This document shows, piece by piece, positions 51,731 through 61,491 of a stretch of 64,000 bases of DNA (position 1 is its first letter; each line of letters opens with the position of its first letter). Both the position numbers and the translations under genes were made by a program. Under the pieces are notes generated by a model, which saw only the letters and a program-made list of their open reading frames with translations, ran no database searches and was not told where the DNA came from. Source of the DNA: G965240365 sp965240365 (GTDB taxonomy: Bacteria > Pseudomonadota > Gammaproteobacteria > Eutrophobiales > Eutrophobiaceae); the NCBI GenBank assembly GCA_965240365.1, contig OZ251218.1, forward strand, positions 1,240,001-1,304,000, written 5' to 3'.

Positions 51731-52505
51731 CCAGCTTGACGCCGATCAAAAGCAGGATGCCGGCCAGCAGCGGCCGCATGAACCGGTCCGGCAGAAATGT
51801 GCCGAAGTGACTGCCGAGATAAATGCCCGGAATAGAGCCCGCCAGCATATTGAGCAGCAAGACGTAGTCAACGGTGCCGATATGGGCATGGCCGAGGCCG
51901 GCGATAAAGGTCACCGGTATGGCATGGGCAATATCGGTCGCCACGATCTGGATCGCCCTGTAGCGCGGGTAGAGAAAAAATAAAAAAGCGGCCCCTATAA
52001 CGCCCGCGCCGACGGAGGATACCGTTACCAGCAGGCCGATCAACACGCCGGCCAGTATGGTGCAGGGTTTTCGGTATTTGCGGCTCGCCAGCCGAACCGC
52101 CGCCAGATTTTCATTGTGACTGATTTTTTGCAGTTTATCGCGGCCCAGCAAAAACAGCGCGGTCAGTATCAAGGCGACACTTAAGGTCGTCATGATGAGA
52201 CGGTCATAATTGACACCGGCCAGATCCAGGCGCTTGATAAACAGGATGGCAAGCAGCGAGGCCGGCACGCTGCCGAGCAGCAGCAGCCAGACCACGCCCC
52301 ACTGAATATTGCTGTTCCTGTGATGGACAAACACCCCGGCCGACTTGGTAATGGCGGCATAGAGCAGGTCCGTGCCCACCGCCACGGCCGGCTTGACGCC
52401 AAACACGAGCACCAGCAGGGGCGTCATGAGCGAGCCGCCGCCCACGCCGGTCATGCCTACAATGAAGCCAACCGCAAACCCGGCCAGCGCAAGCGAAAAA
52501 TCCAT
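51723..52505 (-). CDS. TauE/SafE (TSUP) family permease
   Basis: The protein has 260 residues and about seven membrane segments. The two family repeats begin AGFAVGFIVGMTGVGGGSLM and LIGLLVTVSSVGAGVIGAAF. TSUP members export or import sulfite, sulfonates or other anions. Transcribed away from cysB and close to cysH, it probably handles sulfate or sulfite. Confidence 0.88.
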   Translation of the reverse strand: MDFSLALAGFAVGFIVGMTGVGGGSLMTPLLVLVFGVKPAVAVGTDLLYAAITKSAGVFVHHRNSNIQWGVVWLLLLGSVPASLLAILFIKRLDLAGVNYDRLIMTTLSVALILTALFLLGRDKLQKISHNENLAAVRLASRKYRKPCTILAGVLIGLLVTVSSVGAGVIGAAFLFFLYPRYRAIQIVATDIAHAIPVTFIAGLGHAHIGTVDYVLLLNMLAGSIPGIYLGSHFGTFLPDRFMRPLLAGILLLIGVKLVI

Positions 52506-52579
52506 AATCGGGTAATTGTTTGAAAGGGATCGATTTTCTGCAAGGAATGCCTAACTTAACGGCTGCCTTCTATTTATAA

Positions 52580-53611
<1,032 letters not shown>

Positions 53612-53626
53612 AAAGCCCCGATTGAA

Positions 53627-54361
53627 TCAGGATTTCTTCAGCGGCCTCCTGTGCAGGCCGCATTCCTTCCGGCTCGCCTGCTCCCACCACCAGCGCCCTT
53701 CGCGTTCATGCTGGCCGGGCAGTGTCGGCCGGGTGCAGGGTTCACAGCCGATACTGGCATAGCCCTTTTCATGCAGGCTGTTATAAGGCACGTCATTTGC
53801 GCGGATATATTCCCAGACCTCGGCCGAACTCCAATTGGATAAGGGATTAAATTTAATCAGTTCCCGCTCGGCGTTGGAAAAGGCCCGGTCGCGCTCGATC
53901 ACCGGCACGGCCGCGCGCGTGCCCGGGCTTTGGTCCTTGCGCTGACCCGTAATCCAGGCCGGGAGGGTGTCGATCTTGCGCCTGAGCGGCATGACCTTGC
54001 GGATAGCGCAGCATTCCTGATGACCGTCTTTATAAAAACTGTACAGCCCCTTGCGCCGGACCAGTTCCCGCACGCTGTCGGCATCGGGAGACAGAATATC
54101 AATATCAATCGCGTAATGATTGCGAACCTGTTCGATAAAGCGGTAGGTCTCCGGGTGCAGGCGGCCGGTATCGAGCGAGAAAACACGAACATCCGGCTTG
54201 ATCCGGCAGGCCATATCGATCAATACCACATCCTCCGCGCCACTGAATGAAATAGCCGCGTCATCAAAATGTTCCAGCGCCAGCCTGATAATGGCCGGGG
54301 GGGATTTCGCGTCATATTCCAGCGCCAGCCGTTCAGGATTAAATTCGGTCGCGTTCATCAT
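53627..54361 (-). CDS. cysH: APS/PAPS reductase CysH, [4Fe-4S] type
   Basis: The protein has 244 residues. The sulfonucleotide-binding [15 protein letters not shown] and [13 protein letters not shown] are followed by the catalytic Cys in SRKECGLH. The pairs [11 protein letters not shown] and GCEPCTRP (CC...CxxC) bind a [4Fe-4S] cluster, which marks enzymes that reduce adenylyl sulfate directly. It makes sulfite for cysteine synthesis and fits with cysB next door and metY at 16 kb. Confidence 0.93.
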   Translation of the reverse strand: MMNATEFNPERLALEYDAKSPPAIIRLALEHFDDAAISFSGAEDVVLIDMACRIKPDVRVFSLDTGRLHPETYRFIEQVRNHYAIDIDILSPDADSVRELVRRKGLYSFYKDGHQECCAIRKVMPLRRKIDTLPAWITGQRKDQSPGTRAAVPVIERDRAFSNAERELIKFNPLSNWSSAEVWEYIRANDVPYNSLHEKGYASIGCEPCTRPTLPGQHEREGRWWWEQASRKECGLHRRPLKKS

Positions 54362-54584
54362 TGAAGTTTACTCGTATATTATTCTTTGGGCTTAATAATA
54401 CGAAAGCATGGCGATTCTAGCAGAAACATTTATTCCGACAAATAACAACTCCTTATATCGACAGGCCGGCCGGTTATATATTTACGGGTGGGGTTTGATT
54501 CCAAAGGCTAAATAAGTTGCATTTCCAGCTTGCAGGGCGGCCAGGTTAATGGAATAATGCTGTCTCAACTAAAGGAGAATTCCC

Positions 54585-54848
54585 ATGAAACTGCTCAATG
54601 CCCTTATTCTTACCTTATCCTTGCTGCTCCCGCTCGGCGCGCTCGCCGCATCCCCTGTCAATATCAACACGGCCGACAAAGAAACCCTGAGCGCCGCCAT
54701 CAGCGGGGTCGGAGAAAAAAAGGCCGAGGCGATCATCCAATACCGCAAAGAAAACGGCCCGTTCAAGTCCGTTGACGAATTAACCGAGGTCAAGGGCATC
54801 GGGGAGGGTATTCTCGAAAAGAACCGGGAAAATCTACGTATTGAATAG
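54585..54848 (+). CDS. ComEA-like helix-hairpin-helix protein
   Basis: The protein has 87 residues with a signal peptide (LILTLSLLLPLGALAA). The mature part is a double HhH domain, VNINTADKETLSAAISGVGE and KKAEAIIQYRKENGPFKSVD, then LTEVKGIGEGIL. Such small periplasmic ComEA proteins bind DNA during uptake; YbaV of E. coli is similar. AAAGGAG precedes the ATG. Confidence 0.9.
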   Translation: MKLLNALILTLSLLLPLGALAASPVNINTADKETLSAAISGVGEKKAEAIIQYRKENGPFKSVDELTEVKGIGEGILEKNRENLRIE

Positions 54849-55029
54849 CGGTTCGTAAACGCGGGGTCGCAAATATTGGAGGACTGCCGGGGCGGTAAAT
54901 GGATGCCGGCCCCGGCTTTTATCTGCTTGCCGCAGGCAGATCTGGAAAAAGCTGCCGAGGAATCCAGTGGTTTTTACTATCCATTGCCACTTGCTCTGGC
55001 CTGCCTAAAATAAACTTGCCCGGGGCTTC

Positions 55030-55671
55030 CTACAAAAAACCCGAATTTCCGGCCCGGTGTTGCTCGGCCAGACGCACGGCCTGGGCCCGGTTGTGGATGC
55101 CGAGTTTCCTGAATACCGTGGTGATATGAGCCTTGACCGTGGCCTCGGTGATGTTGAGTTCCCAGGCGATCTGCTTGTTCAATTTGCCCTGGCCCATTTC
55201 CATGAAGATCTTTAACTGCGCGGGCGTCAGGCGTTCGATCTTTTCGGCCAGGCTCAGGGCGCTGCCGCGGGCCTCAAGCGAGATGCCGCCGGGCACCCAG
55301 GTTTCACCCTGCAAGACTTTCGAGATGGCCTGTTTGATGCTCCTGGGGCTGGCGGATTTAACGATATAGCCGGACGCATTGTGGTTGATGCAGGCGCGGA
55401 TGACCTCTTCCTGCTCATGCTGGGAGACCACGATCATCGGAATCTGCGGCCAGGTCTTTTTTAACAACGCCAGATCGGCCAGACCGTTGGCGTCGGGCAT
55501 ATTCAGGTCAACAAACACCAGGCCGAAGTCATCCTCCCTGAGGGCCTGGAATGTCTCCTTATAATCGGTCGTTTCCCTGATTGCGGCGGGCCGCAGGGCC
55601 GCCCGCACGATGCCGGCCAGGGCATTGCGGAACAGGGGATGATCATCGGCGATTAATACCTTTGCCTGCAT
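55030..55671 (-). CDS. NarL/LuxR-type response regulator
   Basis: The protein has 213 residues from ATG 55671. The receiver domain carries KVLIADDHPLFRNAL, the phospho-acceptor in LVFVDLNMPDANGLADL and Lys in GYIVKSASP. The LuxR helix-turn-helix reads LTPAQLKIFMEMGQGKLNKQ then ELNITEATVKAHITTVFRKL. No kinase gene is next to it, so it is an orphan. The target is unknown. Confidence 0.92.
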   Translation of the reverse strand: MQAKVLIADDHPLFRNALAGIVRAALRPAAIRETTDYKETFQALREDDFGLVFVDLNMPDANGLADLALLKKTWPQIPMIVVSQHEQEEVIRACINHNASGYIVKSASPRSIKQAISKVLQGETWVPGGISLEARGSALSLAEKIERLTPAQLKIFMEMGQGKLNKQIAWELNITEATVKAHITTVFRKLGIHNRAQAVRLAEQHRAGNSGFL

Positions 55672-55797
55672 ACGATCACTATAGCGAACAGGCGGGTTTG
55701 TCCGCAATAGCGGGCGGATATGAGAGTCTGCCCAAATCCCGCGCCGACGGGAATGAGGCAGGGCAGGGGCAAAAACGGAAACCGGTTCGAAACGGTC

Positions 55798-56295
55798 TCA
55801 GCCGGCGGCCAGATAATCCTTGAGTTGCGCCAATATCGCTGACCATTCCTCCCTTGTTTCAAACAGGGCATTGGCGAAGCGTCTGATTTCAGCGGCGCTG
55901 GCGTTGAAGGGTTCCAGGCTCACTTCAAGATGGGTCTTGCCTCGTTTTTCATCCAGCGTGACGGTGGTTAATACCTCAAGCGGCCAGTCCGAGACCATCG
56001 GGCGCGGCATGATCGTGTCTTCCTCGCAGGAATAACAATGGCTGTAAACCAGTTTGACCGGCGCGGTGACTTCGTTATAAAAAATCTTGTGCCAGATTTC
56101 AAGGCCGCTCATGGAAATCATACAATAGTGACTCTCCCCGCCGGACTTGACCTCGGCCTCGGCAAAGCGGATGGAATAATTCTTGGGCGCAAACCATTTT
56201 TCGAGTTGCCGCGGATCGGTCCAGGCCGCAAAGACTCTCTCAGCCGGGGCGTCAAATTCACAGGAGATAGAAAAATTATCAGAGTTGATGGCCAT
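55798..56295 (-). CDS. SRPBCC (AHSA1-like) domain protein
   Basis: The protein has 165 residues from ATG 56295, with GGGAGGCGG upstream. FSISCEFDAPAERVFAAWTD and PRQLEKWFAPKNYSIRFAE are the START/Bet v1-type fold of the AHSA1 group. Members bind hydrophobic ligands or act as stress proteins; the precise job is unknown. It stands alone between the orphan regulator and the higBA pair. Confidence 0.85.
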   Translation of the reverse strand: MAINSDNFSISCEFDAPAERVFAAWTDPRQLEKWFAPKNYSIRFAEAEVKSGGESHYCMISMSGLEIWHKIFYNEVTAPVKLVYSHCYSCEEDTIMPRPMVSDWPLEVLTTVTLDEKRGKTHLEVSLEPFNASAAEIRRFANALFETREEWSAILAQLKDYLAAG

Positions 56296-56432
56296 ACCGC
56301 CTCCCGTTTTTGTCTGGAATATGGATAATGAGACCACAATTATGCGCCTTAATTGGATGGTTTAACAACACTTTTTTTATACACCTGAGCCGCAGATAGT
56401 ATTGATGGTCCAGCAACTGCCGCTTTTTGTTC

Positions 56433-56798
56433 TTATGTTTTTGCGGCCATCCCATCCTTGTCATGGTATTGACGGGTATGCGTTTCAACCAACCGAGGGC
56501 TTTTTTCCGGTTTAGCCTGTGCAGCCAACCGCGCGCGGATCTCCTGGTAATGGGCCTCCAAATTGAGCCAGTACTCGACCGGCATACCCAGGCCGCGCTC
56601 CAGCTTGATGGCGGTTTCAGGCGTGATAATCACCGTGTCATCGCCCTTGAGCATGGCAATGATCTGCTTTTCACTTAAGCCCGTGCGCCTGGCAAGCTCG
56701 GTCCGGCTCATGTTGCGCAGTTCGATCTCATAGCCCAGCACTTCGCCGGGGTTGACCGCATGGTCGGGCTTGTAGTGGTTGATGGTTACGTTATTCAT
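56433..56798 (-). CDS. higA: HigA-type antitoxin
   Basis: The protein has 121 residues from ATG 56798. The XRE helix-turn-helix reads NMSRTELARRTGLSEKQIIA, with VNPGEVLGYEIEL before it and ITPETAIKLERGLGMPVEYW after it, the HigA/VapI pattern. It would neutralise the toxin encoded just upstream, overlapping it by eight bases, and repress the operon. Confidence 0.85.
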   Translation of the reverse strand: MNNVTINHYKPDHAVNPGEVLGYEIELRNMSRTELARRTGLSEKQIIAMLKGDDTVIITPETAIKLERGLGMPVEYWLNLEAHYQEIRARLAAQAKPEKSPRLVETHTRQYHDKDGMAAKT

Positions 56799-57138
56799 GG
56801 GTGTCCTCAATGCCTAATATCTTGATGACGGTAATACGGCGCCAATCCAGTCCGCCTTCCGGCCGCTCCGGTAACGGGTTATTTAGCGGCCGGATGATCA
56901 ACCGGTACGGGCCATCCAGATCCAGGCTGAGTGTGCCTTTGCGCCTGCCTGTCAACTCGTGGCGCCGGTGCGGCGGGCTGTAGGGCGGGGCAAATACACC
57001 CAGGTTTGGGGCGGCCCGTAATGCCGTCATCACTATCTTAATTTGCTTTGCGCGCTGCTGCCCAAAGGCCCTGAGCATCGTCTTTTCCTGATTAAATTGC
57101 CTTTGCAGCTTCTTGCTGACAAAGTCTATATCAATCAA
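56791..57138 (-). CDS. higB: HigB-type toxin (RelE/ParE superfamily)
   Basis: The protein has 115 residues. LRAFGQQRAKQIKIVMTALR, then SPPHRRHELTGRRKGTLSLD and PYRLIIRP with ITVIKILGIEDTHE, fits the HigB-like toxins that cleave ribosome-bound mRNA. The toxin-first order is that of higBA. The apparent start is TTG 57138; an internal start is possible. It lies in a stretch of accessory DNA between the orphan regulator and tRNA-Leu. Confidence 0.82.
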   Translation of the reverse strand: MIDIDFVSKKLQRQFNQEKTMLRAFGQQRAKQIKIVMTALRAAPNLGVFAPPYSPPHRRHELTGRRKGTLSLDLDGPYRLIIRPLNNPLPERPEGGLDWRRITVIKILGIEDTHE

Positions 57139-57180
57139 TTATACTTATCCCCTAACTAATTCACCACTGCAAGAACAGTT

Positions 57181-57339
57181 GTGGTTAGTCAGATTCCGGG
57201 CAGGATTCTTGTGGAAATCCAGGATGAACTTAATAATGCTGAACGGTTCTTTTTTGATCAACAGAAGTGCGTCATGGCCAAGAAAAAAGTGCAATCCCAG
57301 AAAGATATTAGTCTGAATGAGCTTAGAAATGGTAATTAG
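57181..57339 (+). CDS. Possible 52-residue protein
   Basis: The frame from GTG 57181 reads VVSQIPGRILVEIQDELNNA and ends KDISLNELRNGN at TAG 57339. AGGAGGG directly after the stop serves the next gene, so the two would be coupled. No family recognised; an ATG at 57280 would give only about 20 residues. Confidence 0.35.
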   Translation: MVSQIPGRILVEIQDELNNAERFFFDQQKCVMAKKKVQSQKDISLNELRNGN

Positions 57340-57350
57340 GAGGGATAAAA

Positions 57351-57683
57351 ATGAGTGATAAGTTTATTTCAAGGTGGTTTTATTCTTCAACAGGCACATA
57401 TGATGTTGAGGTCGAAAAAGGTCTGTTAAAAAAAACAACCGTGACTGAGCAGCGCGACTCATCTAGAATCCCAGACTTTGGTGATTTTTCTAATACATTA
57501 AGGAAAACATACGAGAAATTTGACTCAGATGGCTATGATGTGGTAAACGTAGTCCCAATCCAGATGGGGACATCTGAATCGCTTTGGAGTAAAGGCCGCG
57601 TTAGTAATATAAGCAACTATCTAGGCGAGGTTGGGTTTTCAATTACCAGGGGCGCTGTTGTTATTGGTAAAAAACGAGAATAA
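57351..57683 (+). CDS. Unknown protein (110 residues)
   Basis: The start ATG 57351 has an excellent ribosome site, AGGAGGG. The protein begins SDKFISRWFYSSTGTYDVEV and includes DSDGYDVVNVVPIQMG and a C-terminal ITRGAVVIGKKRE. It has no signal or membrane segment and no known family. AT-rich codon use and the nearby higBA genes suggest it is an acquired gene. Confidence 0.65.
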   Translation: MSDKFISRWFYSSTGTYDVEVEKGLLKKTTVTEQRDSSRIPDFGDFSNTLRKTYEKFDSDGYDVVNVVPIQMGTSESLWSKGRVSNISNYLGEVGFSITRGAVVIGKKRE

Positions 57684-57738
57684 TAACTTAAAACGACATG
57701 AGCGGCGCTCTGATGCGCCGCATTGAGCAATTCCGGGC

Positions 57739-57848
57739 CAAATAGCTCCGAAAACACCGGGATAACCTAAAAATCGGAGTTGGACAGTTCCAAAAAGGCC
57801 GAATTTGGCCCGTTACGAAATAAAGCGGGTATTTTCAGGGGCGTCCTA
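57739..57848. mobile_element. Diverged MITE-like element related to 19713-19818
   Basis: On the minus strand it begins GGACGCCCCTGAAAATA and contains CAAATTCGGCCTTTTTG and CCGATTTTTAGGTTA, matching the order of CAAATTCGGCTTTTTTG and CTGATTTTTCGGTTA in the element at 19.7 kb. The far end (TTTTCGGAGC) is degenerate. It lies just beyond the 3' end of tRNA-Leu. Confidence 0.5.
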
Positions 57849-57929
57849 TACAAGCAGCCAACCACAAACTGCTTCTGTCGCGCGAACGAACGAGCCAAGC
57901 GATTTAGCGCATGGCGCAAGAATAAAAAA

Positions 57930-58014
57930 TGGTGCCGATGGCCGGAGTCGAACCGGCACGCCCGCAGGCACTACCCCCTCAAGATAGCGTGTCTACCAAT
58001 TCCACCACATCGGC
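57930..58014 (-). tRNA. tRNA-Leu (anticodon GAG)
   Basis: On the minus strand the 85-base gene begins GCCGATGTGGTGGAATTGG and ends with an encoded CCA. The acceptor stem GCCGATG pairs with CATCGGC. The anticodon arm is CTATC, loop TTGAGGG, GGTAG, giving anticodon GAG. A long variable arm (GTGCCTGCGGGCGT region) and the T loop GGTTCGACTCC are as expected for tRNA-Leu. It follows secG closely, as in many gammaproteobacteria. Confidence 0.95.
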
Positions 58015-58026
58015 TGTAGTGAGTCC

Positions 58027-58407
58027 TTACCCGGACGGGAGGCTCGGCAGATCCGAATCCTCTCTGCCGGTTTCCTGTTCAACGGCGGCCGGGCCGTCTG
58101 CCGGCGGGGCTTCCTGTTCAATCACGATAGCCGGCCGGTCCAGCAGGCTCGCGGGGGCCGTTTTTATCTGCTGGGTCGCCAGATAGGCCAGCAACAGGCT
58201 GTTGCCGAGGAAGATCACGGCCAGCACCGTGGTCACCCGGGTTAAAAAATTGCCCGCCCCCTGGCTGCCGAACACGGTGCCGGAGGAACCACTGCCGAAG
58301 GCCGCGCCGGCATCGGCGCCTTTGCCGTGCTGGATCAGGATGAACCCGATCAGCGCCACGGCGACCACTACCTCTAGTATAAATAATAATGTCTGGACTG
58401 TATCCAT
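58027..58407 (-). CDS. secG: Preprotein translocase subunit SecG
   Basis: The protein has 126 residues. Two membrane helices (LLFILEVVVAVALIGFILIQ and VTTVLAVIFLGNSLLLAYLA) flank the conserved loop HGKGADAGAAFGSGSSGTVF and GSQGAGNFL. SecG supports SecYE during protein export. The C-terminal tail is acidic and Pro/Ala-rich. It lies six bases after tpiA. Confidence 0.96.
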   Translation of the reverse strand: MDTVQTLLFILEVVVAVALIGFILIQHGKGADAGAAFGSGSSGTVFGSQGAGNFLTRVTTVLAVIFLGNSLLLAYLATQQIKTAPASLLDRPAIVIEQEAPPADGPAAVEQETGREDSDLPSLPSG

Positions 58408-58412
58408 TCCTG

Positions 58413-59171
58413 TTACCCCGCTGCCTGACAGATCGCCAGAAAGTCCTCGGCGATGAGTGATGCCCCGCCAATCAGGCCGCCATCAATATCCGCCATATTA
58501 AAAAGTTGTGCCGCGTTATCGGCCTTGACACTGCCGCCATAAAGGATGCGTATCGCGGCGGCAATCCGCTGGTCATGCCGGGCCAGGCGCCGCCGTATGA
58601 ACTCATGCGCGGCCTGGGCCTCGGCGGGCGTTGCCGTCTTGCCGGTGCCAATCGCCCAGACCGGCTCATAGGCGATCACGGCATCGGCAAAGGCATTGGC
58701 CGCTACCTGTTCGATGACCGCATCCAGTTGCCGGGCAATGACCGCTTCGGTATCGCCGGATTCCCGCTGTTCCGGTAATTCCCCCAGGCACAGGATCGGG
58801 GTCATGGCTTCGGCTTGTACGGCCCTGAATTTTTCCGCGACCAGCCGGTCATGCTCACCATAAAGCAGGCGTCTCTCGGAATGGCCGACGATGACATAGT
58901 GGCAGCCGCAGTCTTTCAGCATTTTCGCCGAGATTTCACCGGTATAGGCGCCGCCTTCCCGTTGCGATACGTTTTGCGCGCCCAGCCTGACCCGGCTTTG
59001 TCCCAAAAAACCCGACAATGCAGGGATATAGACAAAGGGCGGGCAGAGGGCGACTTCCGCAGCAGTCTGTTCGTCAATGCCCGCGGCGATCGCCTTGAGC
59101 AGCGACTTGACGCTTGCCAGCGTCCCGTTCATCTTCCAGTTTCCCGCAACCAGCGATCGGCGTTCCGACAT
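58413..59171 (-). CDS. tpiA: Triosephosphate isomerase
   Basis: The protein has 252 residues. The active-site Lys is in AGNWKMNG, the His in YVIVGHSERR, the Glu in VIAYEPVWAIGTGKTATP, and the phosphate-binding ILYGGSVKADNAAQL and GGLIGGASL complete the barrel. It interconverts dihydroxyacetone phosphate and glyceraldehyde 3-phosphate in glycolysis and gluconeogenesis. The tpiA-secG-tRNA-Leu order is a common one. Confidence 0.97.
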   Translation of the reverse strand: MSERRSLVAGNWKMNGTLASVKSLLKAIAAGIDEQTAAEVALCPPFVYIPALSGFLGQSRVRLGAQNVSQREGGAYTGEISAKMLKDCGCHYVIVGHSERRLLYGEHDRLVAEKFRAVQAEAMTPILCLGELPEQRESGDTEAVIARQLDAVIEQVAANAFADAVIAYEPVWAIGTGKTATPAEAQAAHEFIRRRLARHDQRIAAAIRILYGGSVKADNAAQLFNMADIDGGLIGGASLIAEDFLAICQAAG

Positions 59172-59363
59172 TTGATTTTCCCTGTGTTAAAACGTTGCCA
59201 AGATTACAGGCAGCGCCGGTTGAAATCAATATATTGTCCGGTTAGCGCATATTCTGGATTATTTCGGTTGGCCTTTTGCAGACAGGCCGGAACAACATAA
59301 AGCTAAAACAACACCCCATCGTCATTCCAGCGAAAGCTCACCTACGTTATGAACCTGTAAATA

Positions 59364-60002
59364 TCAAGACCGTTCCACATGACAATGCGGACAATCTTTC
59401 CGGGCCGCGCATTTTTGCTTGGCATGGCGCACGATCAGGGCGTGGTATTCCTTGAAATGGGCGACATCCGGCGGCAGCGATTCCATAAACAGGCGGCGCA
59501 GCGCGTCGTAGGATTCGCCGCCATTGATCAGGCCCAGTTTCAGCAATAAACGGCGGGTATAGGTGTCAATCACAAAGGCCGGGCGTTCGAAGGCATAGAG
59601 CAGGATATCATCGGCCGTTTCCGGGCCGACGCCGTTCACGCTCAACAGGCGTTGGCGCAGATCGGCATGATCCAGCCTGTTTAATTTTGCAAAGCCGCCC
59701 TCGTCAACAAACCATTGCACGTAATTCCTGAGCCGCTTGCTCTTGATATTAAAATAACCGGAGGGGCGGATGAGTTCCGCCAGACGCGCATGACTTAATC
59801 GCAGGATGGCCGGGGCGCTGAGCGCCCGGGCCTGTTTCAGGTTGGCAATCGCCTTTTCGACATTGGTCCAGGCCGTATTCTGGGTCAGTATGGCGCCCGC
59901 CATAACCTCAAACGGGGTCTCGGCCGGCCACCAGTCCTGCGGCCCATAGGCGGCATACAAGCGTCGGTACAGTCCGTTTATTTTTTTAGCGAGCGGCTTC
60001 AA
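59364..60002 (-). CDS. Endonuclease III-like DNA glycosylase (MagIII-type)
   Basis: The protein has 212 residues. The HhH-GPD core is LLSVNGVGPETADDILLYAF followed by ERPAFVIDTYTRRLLLKLG, with the catalytic Asp in VIDTYT. The Lys of true Nth (GVGRKTA) is replaced (GVGPETA), as in 3-methyladenine glycosylases of the MagIII group. C-terminal cysteines (CAARKDCPHC) suggest a [4Fe-4S] cluster. It is three bases after rluB and shares its operon. Confidence 0.88.
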   Translation of the reverse strand: MKPLAKKINGLYRRLYAAYGPQDWWPAETPFEVMAGAILTQNTAWTNVEKAIANLKQARALSAPAILRLSHARLAELIRPSGYFNIKSKRLRNYVQWFVDEGGFAKLNRLDHADLRQRLLSVNGVGPETADDILLYAFERPAFVIDTYTRRLLLKLGLINGGESYDALRRLFMESLPPDVAHFKEYHALIVRHAKQKCAARKDCPHCHVERS

Positions 60003-60004
60003 TA

Positions 60005-60736
60005 TTATTTTTTGTTTACGGCGCGCATCAGGGCCTTGAGCTCATCCTCGCCAAGGCGCCAGCATTGGCCCGGCCGCTTGTCGCGCGGCAGGATGCAGGG
60101 ACCAAAGCGGGTGCGGATCAGGCGCGTGACCTTGAGCCCCTGTGACTGCCAAAGGCGCTTTACTTCGTGCTTGCGGCCGCGCATGAGCACGACATGGTAC
60201 CAGTGATTGCTGCCGGCGCCGCCGGAATCGACAATATCGCTGAAAGCGGCCCGCCCGTCTTCGAGTTGAACCCCATCCCGCAGGGCCTTTAATTGCCGCC
60301 CGCTTGCCCGGCCCAGGACCCGCACGGCATATTCACGTTCAATGCCCGTCGAGGGGTGCATGAGTTTATGGGCCAGCGCGCCGTCATTGCTAAACAGCAG
60401 CAGACCGGTGGTGTTTAAATCCAGCCGGCCGATATTAATCCAGCGGCCGCCGGCCGCCGGCGGCAGGTTGGCAAACACGTTGGCGCGGCCCTTTTCATCG
60501 CTGCGGGTGCAGACCTCGCCGGCCGGCTTGTAATAGGCCAGCAGCTTTGCCCGCGCGGGCGGGGCCAGACGCACCGGTTTTGAGTCGATCAGCACACGAT
60601 CCCGGTAGCCGATTTGCTGGCCCGGCAGGGCCGCTGTGCCGTTGACACGGATCCTGCCGGCCCGCACCAGGGTCTCGATCTCGCGCCGTGAACCATGGCC
60701 GGCCTGGGCCAGCATTTTTTGAATCCTTTGTTTCAT
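60005..60736 (-). CDS. rluB: 23S rRNA pseudouridine synthase RluB
   Basis: The protein has 243 residues. An S4 domain (RIQKMLAQAGHGSRREIETL) is followed by the RsuA/RluB catalytic domain with Asp in INIGRLDLNTTGLLLFSNDG and the conserved HEVKRLWQSQGLKVTRLIRT. It modifies U2605 of 23S rRNA. It overlaps the end of scpB by four bases. Confidence 0.93.
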   Translation of the reverse strand: MKQRIQKMLAQAGHGSRREIETLVRAGRIRVNGTAALPGQQIGYRDRVLIDSKPVRLAPPARAKLLAYYKPAGEVCTRSDEKGRANVFANLPPAAGGRWINIGRLDLNTTGLLLFSNDGALAHKLMHPSTGIEREYAVRVLGRASGRQLKALRDGVQLEDGRAAFSDIVDSGGAGSNHWYHVVLMRGRKHEVKRLWQSQGLKVTRLIRTRFGPCILPRDKRPGQCWRLGEDELKALMRAVNKK

Positions 60737-61491
60737 GCCCGACCGGTGAGTGGCGCGGCCCCGGCGCTTTCCGGCCCGACCTCGGAATCGCCGGGCGCCG
60801 TGTCCGCGGGATCGGCAGTGTCGGCGCCCGCCTCGACCCGGGCTTCCGCGCCGCGGCCCGGCATTTCAGCGCTATCGTCCGAGCCGTGCCCGCTGTCGCT
60901 GTCCGCGGACTTGTGCGCCCGGTCTTTTAATGCCTCAAACAGATCCGGGTTGATGGAATCAAAATCGCGGATATCCGCCAGGGCCGGCAGATCGGATAAT
61001 CTTTTCAAGTTGAAATAGTCCAGAAAGGCCCGGGTCGTGGCCAGCAGGGCGGGTTTGCCGGGCGCATCGCGCTGTCCGACAATCTTTATCCAGCCGCGTT
61101 CCTGCAGGGTCTTGACGATCGCGCTGCTGACGCTGACGCCGCGGATCTGTTCGATCTCGGCGCGCGTGACCGGCTGCCGGTAGGCAATAATCGCCAGGGT
61201 TTCCAGCAGCGCGCGCGAATAGCGCGGCGGGCGTTCCTCAAACAGGCGCTGAACCCAGCCGCCATATTCGGCCCGGGCCTGGAACCGAAAACCGCTGGCG
61301 ACTTCTACCAACTCAATCCCACGGCCTTCATAATCGGCCTGCAATTCGAGCAGCGCGCTTCTGATGTCATCACGTTCAGGCCGCGGCGAGGGCGCGCCTT
61401 CAAACAGGGCGGCTAACCTGGCAATATCCAGCGGCCGATCCGACACCATCAAGGCGGCCTCGATAATATTTTTAATCTGCGCCCGGCTCAT
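60733..61491 (-). CDS. scpB: Segregation and condensation protein ScpB
   Basis: The protein has 252 residues. NIIEAALMVSDRPLDIARLA, then SRALLETLAIIAYRQPVTRA and IEQIRGVSVSSAIVKTLQER match the paired winged helices of ScpB. The last 60 residues are an acidic, low-complexity tail (Ala, Asp, Gly, Ser) not needed for the fold. ScpB works with ScpA and SMC in chromosome condensation. It overlaps scpA and rluB by four bases each. Confidence 0.95.
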   Translation of the reverse strand: MSRAQIKNIIEAALMVSDRPLDIARLAALFEGAPSPRPERDDIRSALLELQADYEGRGIELVEVASGFRFQARAEYGGWVQRLFEERPPRYSRALLETLAIIAYRQPVTRAEIEQIRGVSVSSAIVKTLQERGWIKIVGQRDAPGKPALLATTRAFLDYFNLKRLSDLPALADIRDFDSINPDLFEALKDRAHKSADSDSGHGSDDSAEMPGRGAEARVEAGADTADPADTAPGDSEVGPESAGAAPLTGRA

